Source of the DNA: Monilinia fructicola
Lineage: Eukaryota > Ascomycota > Leotiomycetes > Helotiales > Sclerotiniaceae
Direction of reading: 5' to 3'
Length of the DNA: 64,000 bases
Assembly: GCA_008692225.1 (NCBI GenBank)
Contig: VICG01000005.1
Span: forward strand, 2,243,001-2,307,000
Part shown: piece by piece, positions 60,541 through 64,000 of the stretch
Layout of the letters: each line of letters begins with the position of its first letter
How positions within the stretch are numbered: the stretch's first letter is position 1
Notes under the pieces: generated by a model
What the model was told of the DNA's origin: nothing
Seen by the model: the letters and a program-made list of their open reading frames with translations, nothing else
Database searches by the model: none
Position numbers and translations under genes: made by a program

Positions 60541-62235
60541 ATTAGCTAGCAAAGTTATAATGTTATCAGCTTAAATTTCGAACGATACTACTATTCCTAA
60601 AACCCTTTTCTAACGATAACAATAATAACCTTAGAACCTTTTAGAAAAACTTTTCAGCTTTACCAATTTAACCGAATATAGTATTATATATGTAATACTA
60701 CCCTTTAATAAAACTAGATTTTTTATACTATTTTATTCTCGAAACATTTATATTTTAAATAATCTAACATCTCTAAAAAGAATTAAAAATAGAAATAAGT
60801 TATTAAAAAAACAAAAAGATATTTTATATATAAAAGAATTTATATTCATTTATTTATAAATATAATAAAAAATATAGATTTTATATTTAAAAAAGCTTCT
60901 TGAAAAGAAAGGAATTTTTTTAATTTTTTGAGATTTTAACATTTATAAATCCTAAAGCCGTAAATTAAAAGTTATTTAAAGAAGCTTAAAGCTATCTAAA
61001 ATACCTTTTTAACTTAAAAAAAAAATATTTTACCCTGAATAAAATAAAACAATATACTAAGATCGATATTATATGTATATATATATACGTTAATATTAAA
61101 ATATTTTCAAAGATTATATAAATGAATTATAATACTATAGGATTAAAACCCTAAAATTATATATTTTAAAATAAAAAGCCTCTTTTAATTCTTTTTATAT
61201 AAAATTTAATATATAATTCCTTAACTTATTATATTTTTATACTCTTAAAAAGATTTAATAGAATACAAATTAATACTACTATTACTACTACTACTAGCTA
61301 GGTACTTCTACTATACCCTATTTAAACTAACACTCGCGGAAAATAAATTTTTAGACTATGGATTCTTCGAATTTTATTACTTAATGGGGGCTAGCCCCCA
61401 AACCCCAATCTTCACTTCGTTCGACCCTAATAAAATTCTATAAATTCATAATCTATTTTGATATATAAGTCGCCTACCCCTACTTCTCGCCACCCCCTCA
61501 TTTGGCCAACATTTTATGGATTCGAAGAATCAACCTCAGAGAAATGTGGAGTCATGTGACTATTATCATGTAATTTATTATACCTGTACTATTGGGGGGG
61601 AGCTCCGCTCCCTCGTGTTTTAGAGCCTCTTATTCTACTATAAAAAATAACCCCCCCCTTACCAATAAAAGAGGAGAAGGGATTTTTTAAACCATATCCT
61701 ACCAATTTTCCTTCTTTTCTTTTGATTGATTATATAGATGATTAAAATATACTTTTCCTTCTCTTTGTATTGAATTGAATTAAAATATATCATATGATCA
61801 TAATAATCATATGATTGTTGAATTGTATGTAACTTACAATATCCATGAATCCTTACAAACAAATCTAACGGAACGGAAAAACAGAACGGAAATTGAGATC
61901 ACGTAACCTTCAAATTGTATATGGCTTACAAAATATGCTCACACAGCATACAATCTAACTTTAACGGGATTGAAATTTAACGCTATACACATTCCACACA
62001 TATCGGAGGATGATTTTCTCGCTGGCTCTAAAACATAAAAGGTTCAAAATGAAAAAACACGAAACCTTAAATCCTTAGCGGCTCGTGTGATTGATCATAA
62101 GTAAACAGCGAAAATTTTAATTAGTCGAGCATTAGTAAGCGAAAAACCTTAATTTCTTGATGCCGACTTTCCGTTTTGCTTCGGAGCTAAATTATTCCGG
62201 TCACTTGGTAGGCCATTTCGAAAGGTAGTCGACCA

Positions 62236-62385
62236 TTTTGGTCTATTCCATTTCGGCCATTCCATTTCGGCCTATTCCATTTCGGCCTATTCCATTTCGG
62301 CCATTCCATTTCGGCCCATTCCATTTCGGCCCATTCCATTTCGGCCCATTCCATTTTGGCCATTCCATTTCGGCCATTTCATTCC
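62236..62385. repeat. 14-15-bp tandem array, unit (C)ATTCCATTTCGGCC
   Basis: Nine to ten head-to-tail units with one- or two-base variation (TATTCC, CATTCC, TTTTGG). It ends at the left arm of the fold-back element, whose outer end carries the same CATTTCGGCCATT sequence. Confidence 0.9.
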
Positions 62386-62848
62386 AGATATTTTATATAG
62401 GCCTTATTTATTATTTCGAAATAATAAATAATAAATAAATAAATAATAAATAATAAATAATAAATAATAAATAATAAATAATAAATAATAAATAATAAAT
62501 AATTCTTAATATATTCTTAATTATATATAAATTATAATTAGCTTTTTTTTATAATTATAATAGTATACCTTTATTATTATAATAAACTTTTATTATTTTT
62601 ATTTATTACTTATTATTTATTATTTATTATTTATTATTTATTTTTATTATTTATTATTATTATTATTATTTATTATTTATTATTTATTATTTATTATTTA
62701 TTATTTATTATTTATTATTTATTATTTATTATTTATTATTTTATTATTTATTATTATTATTTATTATTTTTATTATTATTTATTATTTATTATTTCGAAA
62801 TAAAATAGGCTAATTATATAAGATAGCTGGAATGGAATGGCCGAAATA
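62365..62848. repeat. Large imperfect inverted repeat (fold-back element)
   Basis: The left arm, from about 62367 (ATTTCGGCCATTTCATTCCAG .. TATTTCGAAATAATAAATAA), matches the reverse complement of the right arm ending about 62848 (ATTTCGGCCATTCCATTCCAG .. TATTTCGAAATAATAAATAA). Arms are about 75 bp with a few substitutions and short gaps. The interior is AT simple sequence that is itself complementary (TAAATAA on the left, TTATTTA on the right), so nearly 480 bp could fold back. Confidence 0.85.
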
Positions 62849-62849
62849 A

Positions 62850-62880
62850 AAATCACGTGACCATCGAGATCATGTGATTT
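62850..62880. repeat. Hairpin, 11-bp arms
   Basis: AAATCACGTGA (62850-62860) and TCATGTGATTT (62870-62880) are inverted copies with one C-to-T/G-to-A type difference, separated by 9 bp. It abuts the fold-back element. Confidence 0.8.
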
Positions 62881-63875
62881 GTTTCATTGTATATAGTATA
62901 TACAAAAATTAAATTCTAATATTTTTAAAAAAATAAAAATAAAAGATTAAAATAAAAACACAAAACTATAAATAATAAAAAATATTAAAGAATAAAATAA
63001 AATTTTTAAAATCTTTTATATTTTATTTTATTATTATTAATTTTTAATAATATATAATATTTTTTTAAAAAAAAGGTATTATTATAATTTATTTATTTAA
63101 ATTTATTATTATATAAATTTTTAAATGATTTTGTAAATTAATTAATTTCTAATTATTTATTTTCGAAAAATTTAAAAGTATAAAATATAAAGGCGTATAA
63201 TTATAATATAAAAGGAGCTTGATTATATAGGCTCCGCAGGACGAGCTGCGAGGGAGGTTATAAAGGGCCGTTGCTATATGATATCGAGCCTTAGGCGAGT
63301 TATATCATTGGCCGGCCCGAGCGGCCGTCCTCAAAGCTCGTAATAATATACTAATAAAAGGATTAAGTACTTACACTTTAACTGACCAAGTTTACTCGGG
63401 CGGTTTTAAAAGAGGCATACGCTAAAAATATAACTTATAATTATTCAGCGAAACCTTTATATAATTTTATAAAATTTATAATTCTTATAGATTTAGTATT
63501 TTTTTACTTACTATAAAAATTTTGTATTATAAAACCTAATATAAAATGAATAATAGTATAATAGAATATATAAATATTGAAAATTTAATAAAAAATTAGA
63601 GATTTATATTAATATTGAATAGTTTAACAAATATTATAGCTAAACTTATTAAACTTCGTTAAATAATAAAAGAAAAGCTAAATTTTAAATATGTTATTTT
63701 AGAATTTTAATATCTTTATTGATGTTTAAAAATATATATTAATAAAGTTGAAAATATAGGAAAATTTATAAGTTTTGAAAGGGTAAATTCGTTTATTTAG
63801 ATTATATTATCACGATCACATACTAAAGCGAATCAATAGAGGTCAATTAATTAGAATAAGAAAGCTAAGGAGGGA

Positions 63876-63904
63876 AGAGATCTCTAGGGAACCTAGAGAT
63901 CTCT
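63876..63904. repeat. Hairpin, perfect 13-bp arms
   Basis: AGAGATCTCTAGG (63876-63888), spacer GAA, CCTAGAGATCTCT (63892-63904). Confidence 0.9.
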
Positions 63905-63934
63905 TATATGTACAGTATCGCTTAGCGTGATGAG

Positions 63935-63961
63935 ATATCACGTGCCTAAGGCATGTGATAT
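63935..63961. repeat. Hairpin, 12-bp arms with one transition
   Basis: ATATCACGTGCC (63935-63946), spacer TAA, GGCATGTGATAT (63950-63961). The single mismatch is again CACGTG versus CACATG. Confidence 0.85.
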
Positions 63962-64000
63962 TCGTTATATATATAAGCATATTTTTTTATTAAAAGTTTA

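Larger units (their letters stand above)
60541..64000. other. AT-rich block, probably decayed repeats
   Basis: Base composition changes sharply to mostly A/T. There is no coding frame of note. Small GC-rich islands remain: GGGGGCTAGCCCCC-containing at 61380-61400, GGGGGGGAGCTCCGCTCCC at 61591-61612, and 63225-63345. Inverted repeats are frequent (listed separately). The pattern fits an AT isochore made by repeat-induced point mutation of transposons; that cause is inferred, and no transposon protein is recognisable. Confidence 0.65.

Noticed and set aside
60541..64000. Mitochondrial DNA or telomere for the AT-rich tail
   Set aside because: No mitochondrial genes, no rRNA or tRNA, and no TTAGGG arrays; decayed nuclear repeats fit better.

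Overview
The window is nuclear DNA of a filamentous ascomycete. Genes carry short (about 45-200 bp) GT..AG introns. Intergenic spacers are long and rich in microsatellites, and the last 3.5 kb is a very AT-rich block. The protein set and intron style fit Leotiomycetes, most likely a Sclerotiniaceae relative (Botrytis/Sclerotinia/Monilinia); that assignment is inference from remembered resemblance, not a search.

Layout. 1-3.3 kb: a divergent pair, HAT1 (type B histone acetyltransferase, minus, cut by the window edge) and a ZIP9/Atx2-type metal transporter (plus, with many frame breaks). 3.3-8.8 kb: gene-free, microsatellite-rich DNA. 8.8-19.5 kb: three plus-strand genes, namely an F-box/WD40 SCF adaptor (FWD-1/Cdc4-like), pyruvate dehydrogenase E1-alpha, and a giant charged coiled-coil protein whose frame is interrupted four times. 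19.5-32 kb: an accessory region with BTB/POZ genes and BTB relics, one intact cytochrome P450 and a 0.29-kb MITE-like element. 33.3-34.4 kb: mitochondrial phosphate carrier. 36-43 kb: a weak hypothetical gene, a membrane-anchored coiled-coil protein and a frame-broken type B carboxylesterase. 45-46 kb: a DJ-1/PfpI-family protein. 46-56 kb: essentially no supportable gene. 56-59.2 kb: a second intact BTB gene and a nitroreductase with two small frame breaks. 60.5-64 kb: an AT-rich block with a large fold-back repeat, a 14-15-bp tandem array and several hairpins, consistent with decayed repeats.

The housekeeping genes (HAT1, F-box/WD40, PDA1, phosphate carrier) are ordinary and not obviously linked in function. 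The most noteworthy points are these: (i) many small indels, often in homopolymers or dinucleotide runs, break four genes while their neighbours are perfectly open; (ii) a BTB/POZ family is present as two intact and two decayed members; (iii) a clear 30-bp-TIR MITE-like element; (iv) short palindromic motifs (TACCTAGGTA, TACGGAGTA, CTGTACAG types) recur between genes; (v) inverted-repeat structures fill the AT-rich tail. I saw no convincing biosynthetic cluster, CRISPR array, rRNA or tRNA. Exon boundaries were worked out by eye and may be off by a base in places.
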